Below are positions 18,218 to 26,650 of a stretch of DNA of 33,281 bases, in pieces (the stretch's first letter is position 1; each line of letters starts with the position of its first letter). The DNA is taken from contig JANQGF010000394.1 in assembly GCA_028277465.1 (NCBI GenBank), positions 1-33,281 of the forward strand, in the 5' to 3' direction. Position numbers and translations under genes: made by a program. Origin of the DNA: Chromatiaceae bacterium. Lineage in GTDB: Bacteria; Pseudomonadota; Gammaproteobacteria; Chromatiales; Chromatiaceae. Under the pieces are notes generated by a model, which searched no databases, was not told where the DNA came from, and saw only the letters and a program-made list of their open reading frames with translations.

Positions 18218-19807
18218 ATGACTGAGTTCCCCCTGCTGACGCTGATCATCTGGCTGCCCATCATCGGCGGCATCGTCGTGCTGGCGAGTGGCGAGACGTC
18301 GGCAAGCATCTCCAGATGGACGGCGCTGGCCTTTGCGGTGCTGACCTTCGTGCTGAGCCTCGGTCTGTGGATCGGATTCGATCCGACCACGGCCGAGATG
18401 CAGTTCGTCGAGCGGGCCGCCTGGATCCCCTCGTTCGATGTCGACTACTATCTGGGTGTCGACGGCATCTCCATGCCGCTGATCATCCTCACGACCTTCA
18501 TCACCATCTTCGTCATCGTCGCGGGTTGGGAGGTCATCACCTACAAGCCGTCCCAGTACATGGCCGCCTTCCTCATCATGGACGGCGTCATGGTCGGCGT
18601 CTTCTCGGCCCTGGATGCCATTCTCTTCTATGTCTTCTGGGAGGCGATGCTGATCCCGATGTTCATCATCATCGGGGTCTGGGGCGGACCGAACCGGGTC
18701 TATGCGACCATCAAGTTCTTTCTCTATACCTTCTTCGGCTCGGTCTTCATGCTGGTCGCCCTGATCTACATGTACTTCCAGGCCGACAGCTTCAGCATCC
18801 TGGACTTCCATGGTCTGCAACTGGGCATGACCGCCCAGATCCTGATCTTCATCGCCTTCCTGCTCGCCTTCGCGGTCAAGGTGCCCATGTTCCCGGTCCA
18901 TACTTGGTTGCCGGATGCCCACGTGGAGGCACCGACCGGCGGCTCGGTGATCCTGGCGGCCATCATGCTGAAGATCGGTGGCTATGGTTTTCTGCGTTTC
19001 TCGCTTCCGATCACCCCGGATGCCAGTGCGGCACTGGATTGGCTGATCATTCTGCTCTCCCTGATCGCCATCATCTATATCGGCTTCGTCGCTCTGGTGC
19101 AGCAGGACATGAAGAAGCTGATCGCCTATTCGTCCATCGCCCACATGGGCTTCGTGACCCTGGGCTTCTTCGTCGTCTTCACCATCGTCCAGGACCCGGC
19201 CCTGTCCGCGGGCTCGGTCATGGGCATCGAGGGCGGCATGGTGCAGATGATCTCGCACGGTTTCATCTCGGGCGCACTCTTCCTCTGCGTGGGCGTGCTC
19301 TATGATCGCGTGCACTCGCGCGACATCGCCGCCTACGGCGGAGTCGTCAATACCATGCCCTGGTTCGGCGCCTTCATGGTCTTCTTCGCCATGGCCAACG
19401 CGGGCCTGCCTGGCACCTCCGGCTTCGTCGGCGAGTTCATGGTGATCCTGGCGACCTTCCGGGCCGATTTCTGGTGGGCGGTCCTGGCGGCGACCACCCT
19501 GGTCCTGGCGGCGGCCTTCACCCTCTGGATGGTCAAGCGGGTGGTGTTCGGCGAGGTCAAGAACGACAAGGTGGCGGCCTTGAAGGACCTGGATGCACGC
19601 GAGACCTTCAATCTGGGTGCGCTGGCGGCAGCCGTGCTCGCACTGGGGATCTGGCCCGCGCCACTCATGAACGTCATGCACTCGACCGTCGAGAACCTGG
19701 TGGTCCAGGCCGGGAGCTGCAAGCTGCCCCCGGATGAGCGCGAGGACTGCGTCTTGTCCCGAGCGGAGCCGGTCGCCGCGCTGCTGGATGGGACCGCGCG
19801 GCCCTAG
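18218..19807 (+). CDS. nuoM: NADH-quinone oxidoreductase subunit M (antiporter-like)
   Basis: A 529-residue proton-pumping subunit. Key charges: E142 in FYVFWEAMLIPMF and K221 in AFAVKVPMFPVHTWLPDAHV. The subunit-M signature YLGVDGISMPLIIL (78-91) is present. About 14 helices are expected from the hydrophobicity pattern. The start has GGGAGA about 8 bp upstream, and the gap to nuoL is 21 bp. Confidence 0.97.
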   Translation: MTEFPLLTLIIWLPIIGGIVVLASGETSASISRWTALAFAVLTFVLSLGLWIGFDPTTAEMQFVERAAWIPSFDVDYYLGVDGISMPLIILTTFITIFVIVAGWEVITYKPSQYMAAFLIMDGVMVGVFSALDAILFYVFWEAMLIPMFIIIGVWGGPNRVYATIKFFLYTFFGSVFMLVALIYMYFQADSFSILDFHGLQLGMTAQILIFIAFLLAFAVKVPMFPVHTWLPDAHVEAPTGGSVILAAIMLKIGGYGFLRFSLPITPDASAALDWLIILLSLIAIIYIGFVALVQQDMKKLIAYSSIAHMGFVTLGFFVVFTIVQDPALSAGSVMGIEGGMVQMISHGFISGALFLCVGVLYDRVHSRDIAAYGGVVNTMPWFGAFMVFFAMANAGLPGTSGFVGEFMVILATFRADFWWAVLAATTLVLAAAFTLWMVKRVVFGEVKNDKVAALKDLDARETFNLGALAAAVLALGIWPAPLMNVMHSTVENLVVQAGSCKLPPDEREDCVLSRAEPVAALLDGTARP

Positions 19808-19856
19808 AGTGTCTGGAGACCGCCCGGTTACTTACTGAGAGTTTGGAAGAATCAAG

Positions 19857-21299
19857 ATGCAATTCGATGCGACCAATCTGCTGCCCGTCCTGCCGGAGAT
19901 CGCCATCCTCATCACGGCGAGCCTGGTGCTCGTGGTCGATCTCTATCTGAAAGAGGCGGACAAAGGGGTCAATCACGCCCTGAGCATCATCGGGATTCTG
20001 GCGGCGATCGCCCTGACCGGTACCGTGGGTGGCGGCGAGGCTCAACTGGTCTTCGATGGAAACCTGGTGCGCGATGGGATCAGCGATCTGCTGAAGGGGG
20101 CGATCCTGCTGGTGGGTCTGCTCGCCTTCGTCTATGCACGCCCCTGGCTCAAGGATCGCGGCATGTTGGTCGGCGAGTTCTATGTGCTTGGGTTGTTCGC
20201 GATCCTCGGCATGCTCATCATGGTCTCCGCCAACGGCTTCCTGACCCTGTATCTCGGTCTCGAGCTCCAGGCCCTCTGTCTCTATGCATTGGTCGCCTTC
20301 GACCGAGATTCCAAGCGCGGCGCCGAGGCGGCCATGAAGTACTTCGTGCTTGGGGCGCTCGGCTCGGGGATGCTGCTCTATGGTGTCTCCATGATCTATG
20401 GCGCCACCGGCTCGATCGAGTTCGGCCCGGTCGCCGCTGCGGTCGCAGAACAGGGGATGTCGAACAAGGTGCTGGTGTTCGGGATCGCCTTCCTGGTGAT
20501 CGGCATTGGTTTCAAGTTCGGCGCCGTGCCCTTCCACATGTGGGTACCGGACATCTACGAGGGTGCCCCGACGCCCGCCGTCCTGCTGCTCGGCAGCGCG
20601 CCCAAGATCGCGGCCTTCGCCCTCGCCATCCGCATGCTGGTCGATGGACTGAACAGCCTGCATCCGGACTGGCAGGGCATGCTGGTCATTCTGTCCGTGC
20701 TGTCCATGGCGTTGGGCAACCTGGTCGCCATCGCTCAGACGAACATCAAGCGCATGCTCGCCTACTCGACCATCTCCCATGTCGGCTTCATCTTTCTCGG
20801 CCTGCTCGCCGGATCCAGCCAGGGCTATGCCGCGGCCATGTTCTACGCGATCGTCTATGCGGTGATGGCCGCCGGCGCCTTCGGGATCCTCATCATCCTC
20901 AGCCGAGAGGGGTTCGATGCCGAGCGACTGGAGGACCTCAAGGGACTCAACGATCGCGATTCCTGGTACGCGGCCATGATGGCGCTCGTCATGTTCTCCA
21001 TGGCCGGCGTCCCGCCCACGGTTGGTTTCATGGCCAAGCTGCTGGTCCTGGAGGCCGTCGTCCGTATCGATATGGTCTGGCTCGCGGTCGTCGCCGTCGT
21101 CTTCTCCATCATCGGCGCCTTCTACTATCTGCGTGTGGTGAAGCTGCTCTATTTCGACAAGCCCGCCGAGGCCGCCCCACGTCTGGTCACAACTGGCGGG
21201 GTGCGGGTGGCCATGACGGTCAATGGTCTAGCCCTCTTGGTGCTCGGACTCTTCCCGGCGGGACTGCTGTCGCTCTGTCAGACTGCTTTCGCGTCCTAG
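19857..21299 (+). CDS. nuoN: NADH-quinone oxidoreductase subunit N (antiporter-like)
   Basis: A 480-residue proton-pumping subunit and the last gene of the operon. E136 in LYLGLELQALCLYAL and K220 in GIGFKFGAVPFHMWVPDIYEG are the expected pair; the internal break YSTISHVGFIFLGL is present. The 49-bp gap to nuoM has no obvious element. Its stop codon TAG (21297-21299) is the first three bases of an 85-bp inverted-repeat unit, and no other terminator is visible close by. Confidence 0.97.
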   Translation: MQFDATNLLPVLPEIAILITASLVLVVDLYLKEADKGVNHALSIIGILAAIALTGTVGGGEAQLVFDGNLVRDGISDLLKGAILLVGLLAFVYARPWLKDRGMLVGEFYVLGLFAILGMLIMVSANGFLTLYLGLELQALCLYALVAFDRDSKRGAEAAMKYFVLGALGSGMLLYGVSMIYGATGSIEFGPVAAAVAEQGMSNKVLVFGIAFLVIGIGFKFGAVPFHMWVPDIYEGAPTPAVLLLGSAPKIAAFALAIRMLVDGLNSLHPDWQGMLVILSVLSMALGNLVAIAQTNIKRMLAYSTISHVGFIFLGLLAGSSQGYAAAMFYAIVYAVMAAGAFGILIILSREGFDAERLEDLKGLNDRDSWYAAMMALVMFSMAGVPPTVGFMAKLLVLEAVVRIDMVWLAVVAVVFSIIGAFYYLRVVKLLYFDKPAEAAPRLVTTGGVRVAMTVNGLALLVLGLFPAGLLSLCQTAFAS

Positions 21300-21381
21300 A
21301 CCGCGTCTGGAGTGACAAGCGTTGCGTTCCAGGTGAGTCCAGCCGCCTGGTGAACAGGAGCCATCGGTGGGACGCGGTCTA
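21297..21381. repeat. GACCGCGTC inverted-repeat unit C overlapping the nuoN stop
   Basis: A perfect 11-bp terminal inverted repeat, TAGACCGCGTC (21297-21307) and GACGCGGTCTA (21371-21381), bounds 85 bp. The termini match units A and B in the nuoI-nuoJ gap, while the interior does not align by eye. The nuoN stop codon lies inside the left terminus. As RNA it would form a stem right after translation ends and might act as a 3' stabiliser or weak terminator. Confidence 0.65.
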
Positions 21382-21540
21382 GCCATTTCGGGGCTGCCGC
21401 TTCCCGTCGATATTCCGCCAAGAGCCGCTGGACAAACACGCAGCCTCACCCAATGAGGTGCGACCATATGCGCTTCTTCTGATCGAGCCGATGCTGCGCG
21501 GCGAGGAGCTGAGCGCAGCGACCATTGACGACATCCAGGA
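21382..21540. other. Unassigned spacer, possible gene remnant
   Basis: About 160 bp between unit C and the tandem repeats. One plus-strand frame is open for some 50 codons without a start (for example EVRPYALLLIEPMLRGEEL) and runs into the repeats. I do not recognise it. It could be the tail of a decayed gene or chance in GC-rich DNA. Confidence 0.25.
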
Positions 21541-21636
21541 CCGTAGGCTGGGGTGAGGCACCGACCGTAGGCTGGGGTGAGGGACGAACCGTAGGCTGGG
21601 GTGAGGGACGAACCGTAGGCTGGGGTGAGGCACGAA
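21541..21636 (+). repeat. Four tandem 24-bp repeats
   Basis: Four consecutive 24-bp units (21541, 21565, 21589, 21613) share the core CCGTAGGCTGGGGTGAG and end in variants of GSACGAA. The second and third units are identical. Two more units lie at 21748-21795. The units are adjacent with no spacers, so this is not a CRISPR. Each unit is also the left arm of a hairpin with TTCACCCCAGCCTACG further on. Confidence 0.95.
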
Positions 21637-21727
21637 CCCCAGCATCTTCGTTCGGCACCGAAGAGCCCACGCGGCAAGGTGGCCGCCGACCATGCTGGGG
21701 TTCACTCTCGTTCACCCCAGCCTACGT
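21637..21727. repeat. 91-bp palindromic module, copy 1
   Basis: CCCCAGCAT (21637-21645) pairs with ATGCTGGGG (21692-21700), and the end TTCACCCCAGCCTACG pairs back with the preceding 24-bp unit, making a nested cruciform. A copy at 21796-21886 differs at 5 of 91 positions. The core resembles the widespread CGTAGG...CCCCAGC intergenic palindromes of Gammaproteobacteria. Confidence 0.9.
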
Positions 21728-21747
21728 TACTCGCGTTCACCCCAGAA

Positions 21748-21906
21748 TCGTAGGCTGGGGTGAGGGATGAACCGTAGGCTGGGGTGAGAGACGAACCCCA
21801 GCATCTCCGTTCGGCGCCGAAGAGCCCACGCGGGAAGTTGGTCGCCGACCATGCTGGGGTTCACTCTCGTTCACCCCAGCCTACGTCGCTTGCGTTCAGC
21901 ACATCC
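21748..21906. repeat. Second copy of a 159-bp tandem duplication
   Basis: Two 24-bp units (21748-21771, 21772-21795), the 91-bp palindromic module (21796-21886) and a 20-bp tail repeat the block 21589-21747 in the same order with the same spacing. The tail is less conserved than the module. This is a direct tandem duplication of a hairpin-rich unit, later diverged. Confidence 0.88.
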
Positions 21907-22143
21907 TGCGTCACTTGTTCCACCGTTCGCTGTGGTAGGCTTGCGGCTCTCCTCAACGGAGAGCCGCAGTCGACTTGGTGGGGCATCGCCTGATCAAGGT
22001 CAGTCGGGTCGATTTGACGATGGGCGTGAGGGGGAATGCTGATCCGAGAGACCCAGGAATCCAACCTCTCGAGGCCCGGTCTTTTTGTGCAGACAGCTTG
22101 ATTCAACCAGAGCTCTGGCGAGTTCGATCCGAGACGGGGCTCC
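21907..22143 (+). promoter_or_regulatory. Leader of the RuBisCO-like gene, with hairpins
   Basis: The 237 bp before the RuBisCO-like gene hold an 11-bp perfect stem TGCGGCTCTCC (21942-21952) with GGAGAGCCGCA (21958-21968) and loop TCAAC. A weaker structure follows: AGACC (22050-22054 region) pairing with GGTCT before TTTTT (about 22081-22086), enclosing CCTC/GAGG. A TTGACG (22014-22019) could be a -35 box, but the -10 region is poor. The second structure could be an attenuator; I do not recognise a known riboswitch consensus. No strong Shine-Dalgarno precedes the ATG (CGGGG at 22134-22138 is nearest). Confidence 0.35.
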
Positions 22144-23280
22144 ATGTCACTGAGCGGTGAGCGCTTCACTGCGGTCTATCGGATCGCCTGCCCGCCGCAG
22201 GAGGCGGAGGCGCGGGCCCGTGCGATCTGTATCGAGCAGACCGTCGAGTTTCCGGAAAGACTGATCGAGGATGCGGCGATCCGCGAGCAGGTGATCGGAC
22301 ACCTGGCCTGGCTCCAAGCGGTCGGTCAGGACCGCTTCGAGGCGGCGATCCAGTATCCGGTCGAGGCGGCCGGGCGCGAGCTGACCCAGCTTCTCAATGT
22401 CCTATTCGGGAACATCAGTCTCGCGCCGGGCGTGCGCTTGGTGGGATTCGATCTGTCGCCATCACTGGCGAGCCAGTATCCAGGTCCGCGCTTCGGCCAG
22501 ACGGGACTGCGCGACCTGGTCCAGGTGCCTGACCGACCCTTGCTCTGCACGGCCCTCAAGCCCATGGGGCTCTCGCCAGGTGAGCTCGCGGCGCTCGCCT
22601 ATCGCTTGGCGCTCGGCGGCATCCATCTGATCAAGGACGATCATGGGCTCAGCGATCAGTCTTTCTGTCCCTTCGAGGAGCGTGTCGAGCGCTGTGCGGA
22701 GGCGGTCGCGCGGGCCAGTCGCGAGACTGGCCAGACCTGTCTCTATCTGCCCAATGTCACGGCCCCGGCGGACGAGATCACGATGCGCGCGCAGTTTGCC
22801 AAGGCGGCGGGTGCCGGTGGGCTGCTCTTCTGCCCCGGGCTCTCGGGCCTGGACGCCATGCGTGCCCTGGCGGCCGATGAGGGCCTGGCGCTGCCGATCC
22901 TGAGCCACCCCGCCTTTCAAGGCGCCTATTGTCTGCACCCGGATTCGGGACTCTCGCATGGCGTGCTCTTCGGCCAGCTCAACCGGCTCGCCGGTGCCGA
23001 TGCCGTCATCTTTCCGAACTGGGGCGGTCGGTTCGCATACACCCAGGCGGAATGTCGCGATCTGGTCGCGGGGGCGACCCGCGACATGGGCTCGGTGCGG
23101 CCCATCTTTCCCGTTCCGGCGGGCGGCATGCGGTTGGACCGTGTCCAGGAGCTCCGTGAGTTCTATGGACGCGACTGTATACTGCTCATCGGTGGCGATC
23201 TGCATGCACAGGGACCGGATCTGGTCGCGAGCTGTCGCCGCTTTGCAGATCTCACGGTCGGTTTCCCCGATCAATGCTGA
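22144..23280 (+). CDS. Form IV RuBisCO-like protein, probable methylthioribulose-1-phosphate isomerase type
   Basis: A 378-residue RuBisCO large-subunit homologue, shorter than carboxylating forms (about 460-475). Active-site equivalents: K139 ([10 protein letters not shown], loop of K175 in true RuBisCO); K164, D165 and D166 in LIKDDHGL, where H167 replaces the metal-binding Glu204; H255 in SHPAF; the GG phosphate loop PAGGM (325-329). Loss of the Glu and absence of the loop-6 Lys pattern argue against CO2 fixation. The KDDHGL motif and length resemble the R. rubrum RLP, which isomerises 5-methylthioribulose 1-phosphate in S-methylthioadenosine salvage, rather than the Chlorobium type with KDDE; that assignment is from memory of the family. 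It is a single gene, with no other salvage gene here. Its 3' end overlaps mutM by 10 bp tail to tail. Confidence 0.88.
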   Translation: MSLSGERFTAVYRIACPPQEAEARARAICIEQTVEFPERLIEDAAIREQVIGHLAWLQAVGQDRFEAAIQYPVEAAGRELTQLLNVLFGNISLAPGVRLVGFDLSPSLASQYPGPRFGQTGLRDLVQVPDRPLLCTALKPMGLSPGELAALAYRLALGGIHLIKDDHGLSDQSFCPFEERVERCAEAVARASRETGQTCLYLPNVTAPADEITMRAQFAKAAGAGGLLFCPGLSGLDAMRALAADEGLALPILSHPAFQGAYCLHPDSGLSHGVLFGQLNRLAGADAVIFPNWGGRFAYTQAECRDLVAGATRDMGSVRPIFPVPAGGMRLDRVQELREFYGRDCILLIGGDLHAQGPDLVASCRRFADLTVGFPDQC

Positions 23281-24098
23281 CAAGCCGGGCAATAGCAGCT
23301 CGAACGCTGACCGATCCGCATCTGGCGTAACCGCCTCCCGCAGACCTTGCAGGGCTGGCCTTCGCGTCCGTAGACCCGCAGCGACTGGGCGAAGTAACCG
23401 GGCTGTCCCTGCTCTTGGACGAAGTCCCTCAGTGTGGTGCCGCCTTGATCGATCGATGCCCGGAGGACCGAACGGATCACCAGGGCCAGACGCCGGTAAC
23501 GCGCCAGACCGATGCGGTTGCAGGCCCTGGCGGGATGGATGCCGGCGAGGAAGAGCGATTCGCTGGCATAGATGTTCCCGACCCCCACCACCACCCGGGC
23601 GTCCATGATGAAAGGCTTCACGGCGCACCTCCTGCTGCGGCTCTCCGCGTGGAGATAGTCGCCGTGGAATGCATCCTCCAGAGGTTCTGGGCCCAGATCC
23701 TGGAGCAGGACGTGTTCGCGCAGCGCGACCTCGAGTGGCGCCGGCGTCCATAGAAAGAGGCCGAAGCGGCGCGGGTCGTGGAAGCGCAGACAATCGCCTT
23801 CCGCGAAGACCAGGTCGAGATGGTCGTGCCGTCTGGGTAGCTGCCCGGCCTTGGCCAACCGCAGGCTGCCCGACATCCCCAGGTGGAGGATGAGGCTCCC
23901 ACGCTCGAGTCCGAACAGCAGGTACTTGCCGCGGCGGGCCAATCGCAGCAAGGTCTGGCCGGCGAGTCGCTCCCCTGTCTCGGGCGGGATCGGACGGCGC
24001 AGCCGCGGCTCGCGGACCAGCAGCCGCTCGATGCGGCGTCCCTCCAGGTGCGGCTGGATGCCGCGCAGGGTGGTCTCGACCTCGGGCAACTCAGGCAT
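23271..24098 (-). CDS. mutM: Formamidopyrimidine-DNA glycosylase (MutM/Fpg)
   Basis: A 275-residue base-excision repair enzyme that removes 8-oxoguanine and formamidopyrimidines and nicks the abasic site. The catalytic N-terminus PELPEVETT (P2 after Met removal, E3), K58 in RRGKYLLF, the HLGMSGSLR loop and the helix-two-turn-helix region [14 protein letters not shown] are intact. The C-terminal zinc finger uses C250, C253, C270 and C273. It is the last gene of the minus-strand block, 51 bp after the DUF4340 gene, and converges with the RuBisCO-like gene, overlapping it by 10 bp. Confidence 0.97.
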   Translation of the reverse strand: MPELPEVETTLRGIQPHLEGRRIERLLVREPRLRRPIPPETGERLAGQTLLRLARRGKYLLFGLERGSLILHLGMSGSLRLAKAGQLPRRHDHLDLVFAEGDCLRFHDPRRFGLFLWTPAPLEVALREHVLLQDLGPEPLEDAFHGDYLHAESRSRRCAVKPFIMDARVVVGVGNIYASESLFLAGIHPARACNRIGLARYRRLALVIRSVLRASIDQGGTTLRDFVQEQGQPGYFAQSLRVYGREGQPCKVCGRRLRQMRIGQRSSCYCPACQH

Positions 24099-24149
24099 CG
24101 GCCCTGTCAGTGCGGACGCCTTGTCGCCGCCTGTGTCCTCGACCGCATC

Positions 24150-25280
24150 CTACTGGACCAGCACCGGCGGGGGATCGGGCGCGAACGGGTCCTGTCCGAA
24201 GCCATAGGGCGGCTCCTTGTCGGGCTCGCCGCGCAGTGGGCCACCTCGGCTCGAAGGCAGAGGCGCATCAGCCTCTGGGCTGAGTCGCACCTCGGCGGGG
24301 GGGGCGGCGAGGTCCTCGTCGGTGACGATGAGATCTGGTGGAGACAGGGGGGCCAAGGGTTCAACCGCTTCTGCCAGGGGCGCGAAAGGATCCTGGCTCG
24401 CCTCGGACGGAGGCGGCTCCAACCTGGAGTCGCTCGCGGCCGCAGGACCAGGCACAGATGGATCCGAACCAGTCGTCGAGGCGTCGGGTGCGAGCACGGC
24501 TGGAGGGGGCGTGGGATCGATGGCGTGCGGGTCCTGGGCCAGGCTGGGTCCTTCGGTCAGCACATGGAGAAGATCGGCGTCTAGTCGGCCCCAGCGCCGG
24601 CGATCCGCGGAGACCAGAAAGCTCAGACTGGATCCATCGGCGGCCTCGAGCTCGACCGGAGATCCCTCCAGATTCCCAGGACGGGATTCGACGCGTTCAG
24701 CGACCACCTCCGCCAGAGCGGTCAGTGAATCCAGGGCCAGCGGCGCGCCCTCCATGCGGCCGAAGATCGGGACGAACCCGCGTGGCAGCAGCCGAGGCGA
24801 CACATAGTCGATCGGCGGTGCGATCAACAAGTGGTAGAAACGATCGTCGATGAGATGGACCAGACCGCCGCTGGCGACATAACGGTGCTGACCCAGGGGG
24901 TCGATTCCGCCGACGGCGAGCTCCAGGGTATCCAGCCTCAGCCGGAGCCTGGGTGGCGCCAGATCCAGTTCTTCGAGTGCCGCCGCCTGTTCCGGAAAGC
25001 TGCGGTGAACGGGTGTGTTCAGGATCGCGAGCAGGCTCTCGACCTGTTCCGAGTTGGCGTCTACGCGCAGGGGCCGCTCCATGCGCCAGCCTTGCGGCGA
25101 CCGGGCCAGCTCGATCTTGGGCTCGCCCTCGCGGTTGATCTCGATCAAGAGCATCTCGGAGGCGACGAGCTCAGTGAGGGTCGGTGGCATCCTCGACTCG
25201 GTCAGCTCATGCCGAATCGCCGCCGCCAGTAGGAGCACCAGCACCAGGAGGACGAGATTGGCCAGCCAGCGTCCCTTCAC
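24150..25280 (-). CDS. DUF4340-domain membrane protein of a Gld-like ABC module
   Basis: A 376-residue protein with one N-terminal membrane anchor (about 6-22) and a large, presumably periplasmic, region. Residues about 35-220 match the DUF4340 pattern of the partner found beside Gld-like ABC transporters (IEINREGEPKIELARSPQGW, then RLDTLELAVGGIDPLGQHRYV). The final about 120 residues are Pro/Ala/Ser-rich and probably disordered. Start is GTG 25280, overlapping the GldG-like gene by 4 bp. Function is unknown; partnership with the three upstream genes is inferred from the overlaps. Confidence 0.82.
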   Translation of the reverse strand: MKGRWLANLVLLVLVLLLAAAIRHELTESRMPPTLTELVASEMLLIEINREGEPKIELARSPQGWRMERPLRVDANSEQVESLLAILNTPVHRSFPEQAAALEELDLAPPRLRLRLDTLELAVGGIDPLGQHRYVASGGLVHLIDDRFYHLLIAPPIDYVSPRLLPRGFVPIFGRMEGAPLALDSLTALAEVVAERVESRPGNLEGSPVELEAADGSSLSFLVSADRRRWGRLDADLLHVLTEGPSLAQDPHAIDPTPPPAVLAPDASTTGSDPSVPGPAAASDSRLEPPPSEASQDPFAPLAEAVEPLAPLSPPDLIVTDEDLAAPPAEVRLSPEADAPLPSSRGGPLRGEPDKEPPYGFGQDPFAPDPPPVLVQ

Positions 25281-26650
25281 CGCTCCCTCCAGCGTCCCCA
25301 GCGGATCACCAGCCCGAAGGTCAGAAAGAGACCCGGCAGGAGCACCAGTGCCCCGAGTCCCACGAGCATCTGCCGGGTACCGTCCAGGGTCAGGGGTTCT
25401 GCCGCGGCCGGCGCGGGCGGTAGCTCCAGCAGACCCTCACCACTGCTCAGCCACCGGAGGAGTCGCATCCCGAGTGCACGGTTGCCATGGGTGCCGAGAT
25501 GGGCGTTGCTGAGAAAATCACCATCGCCGACCACCAGAACACGTTGCTCGCGTTCGGCCTCGGGCAGCGAGCGCGTCAGGGCCAGGACGACCGGCAATGG
25601 ACCAGGCAGCTCGCCAACCACTTCATCGCGGTCGATCCGGCCCATGAGCTGGCCGGTCTCGTTCCAGCTGCGTTGGCCGGTCGCCAAGTAGGTCGAGAGC
25701 GTCCAACCGGGGGTGGCCTGGGCCTCGAAGGCAAGGCATCCGGGCAGGAGTGCAGGCGTCGCGAGGCCCTCAGACAAGGGATGAGCCGGGTAGCTGGCGA
25801 TCACGGCGACGGCAGGGGTCTCGACACCCCAGTCGGCGCCAGCGGCGTCCACCACGACCCCGGGCAGGATGGTCAGCCCCAATCGGGTCGCCAGCGGCTC
25901 GAGCCCCTTCATGGGTCCCGGGTCCAGCAGCCAGAGCAGGTTTCCACCCCGGTCCAGGAAGCGGATCAAGGCATCGGCCTCGCCGGGGAACAGTGGGATG
26001 CGCGGCGTCGAGAGGATCACCAATTGGGTATTGTTCGGCACCTCCTTCACCTTGGCCAGGTCCAGCGGCCGCGCCAGGAAGCCGTGATCCCGCAACTCCC
26101 GACCGAGCCGTCCCAGGTCGCTACCACCCCCGCCCTCGATGGCACGCTCGCCATGACCCTCGATCACCGCGACCCAGGGTGATCTGGTCTCGGTGAGCCG
26201 GGCGATGGCCGCGGCCATGCTGCGCTCGCTGACCTCTTTCAGGGTCTCGCGTCGGCCACGGTACTCGAGAAGGATCTGGCCAACCAGTGACACATCCGCA
26301 TCGCGTGCTCGCTCCGGGAAGAGCTGCGGGTCGAGATAGCCAATCTCCAGATCGGGCAATACCTGGACATAGGGTGTCAGCAGACGTTCGATCGCCTTAC
26401 CCATCTGGCTGTCGGCAGCGGCGAACACGGTGACGCGTAGGCTGCCCTCGAGACGCTCGAGGATCGCCAGGCTCTCGTGCGTCAGGCTATTGTCCGCGGT
26501 GGCCGTCCAGTCCCAATAGCGATCATGTCTTGCGACCAGCCAGCCGGCGGCGACCACCAGGGCGAGCAGGAGTACGACGAAGAGTCCATCGACCAGCGGG
26601 CGCTCCAATCGGCGCACTTGGTTCCAGACATTGGTCGCGAGCGGCTTCAT
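25277..26650 (-). CDS. GldG-like ABC transporter auxiliary protein
   Basis: A 457-residue protein with a TM near residues 20-42, a large extracytoplasmic region and a C-terminal TM (about 432-452), followed by a short basic tail (RWGRWRER). The order TADNSLTHES..ILERLEGSLRVTVFA, then IEGHGERAI and LVILSTPRIPLFPGEADALIRFLDRGGNLLWLLDPG, is that of GldG/uncharacterised ABC transport proteins with an IFT52/GIFT-like domain. No gliding genes are present, so a gliding role should not be assumed. 4-bp overlaps join it to both neighbours. Confidence 0.85.
   Translation of the reverse strand: MKPLATNVWNQVRRLERPLVDGLFVVLLLALVVAAGWLVARHDRYWDWTATADNSLTHESLAILERLEGSLRVTVFAAADSQMGKAIERLLTPYVQVLPDLEIGYLDPQLFPERARDADVSLVGQILLEYRGRRETLKEVSERSMAAAIARLTETRSPWVAVIEGHGERAIEGGGGSDLGRLGRELRDHGFLARPLDLAKVKEVPNNTQLVILSTPRIPLFPGEADALIRFLDRGGNLLWLLDPGPMKGLEPLATRLGLTILPGVVVDAAGADWGVETPAVAVIASYPAHPLSEGLATPALLPGCLAFEAQATPGWTLSTYLATGQRSWNETGQLMGRIDRDEVVGELPGPLPVVLALTRSLPEAEREQRVLVVGDGDFLSNAHLGTHGNRALGMRLLRWLSSGEGLLELPPAPAAAEPLTLDGTRQMLVGLGALVLLPGLFLTFGLVIRWGRWRER

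Noticed and set aside
16682-19681. A 999-codon open frame on the minus strand opposite nuoL and nuoM
   Set aside because: The product is a His/Asp/Gln/Glu/Arg-rich antisense shadow of hydrophobic codons; it has no domain character and lies fully under two clear nuo genes.
21541-21636. CRISPR-like array
   Set aside because: The 24-bp units are directly adjacent without spacers and no cas genes are present.
21446-21715. Minus-strand frame encoding repeated SPQPTVR
   Set aside because: It is only the translation of the 24-bp DNA repeats, whose length is a multiple of three; it has no ribosome site.
21969-22143. SAM-family riboswitch before the RuBisCO-like gene
   Set aside because: No recognisable SAM-I, SAM-II or SAH consensus; only generic hairpins.
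22144-23280. True carboxylating RuBisCO
   Set aside because: Too short, Glu204 equivalent replaced by His, and no small subunit or Calvin-cycle neighbours.
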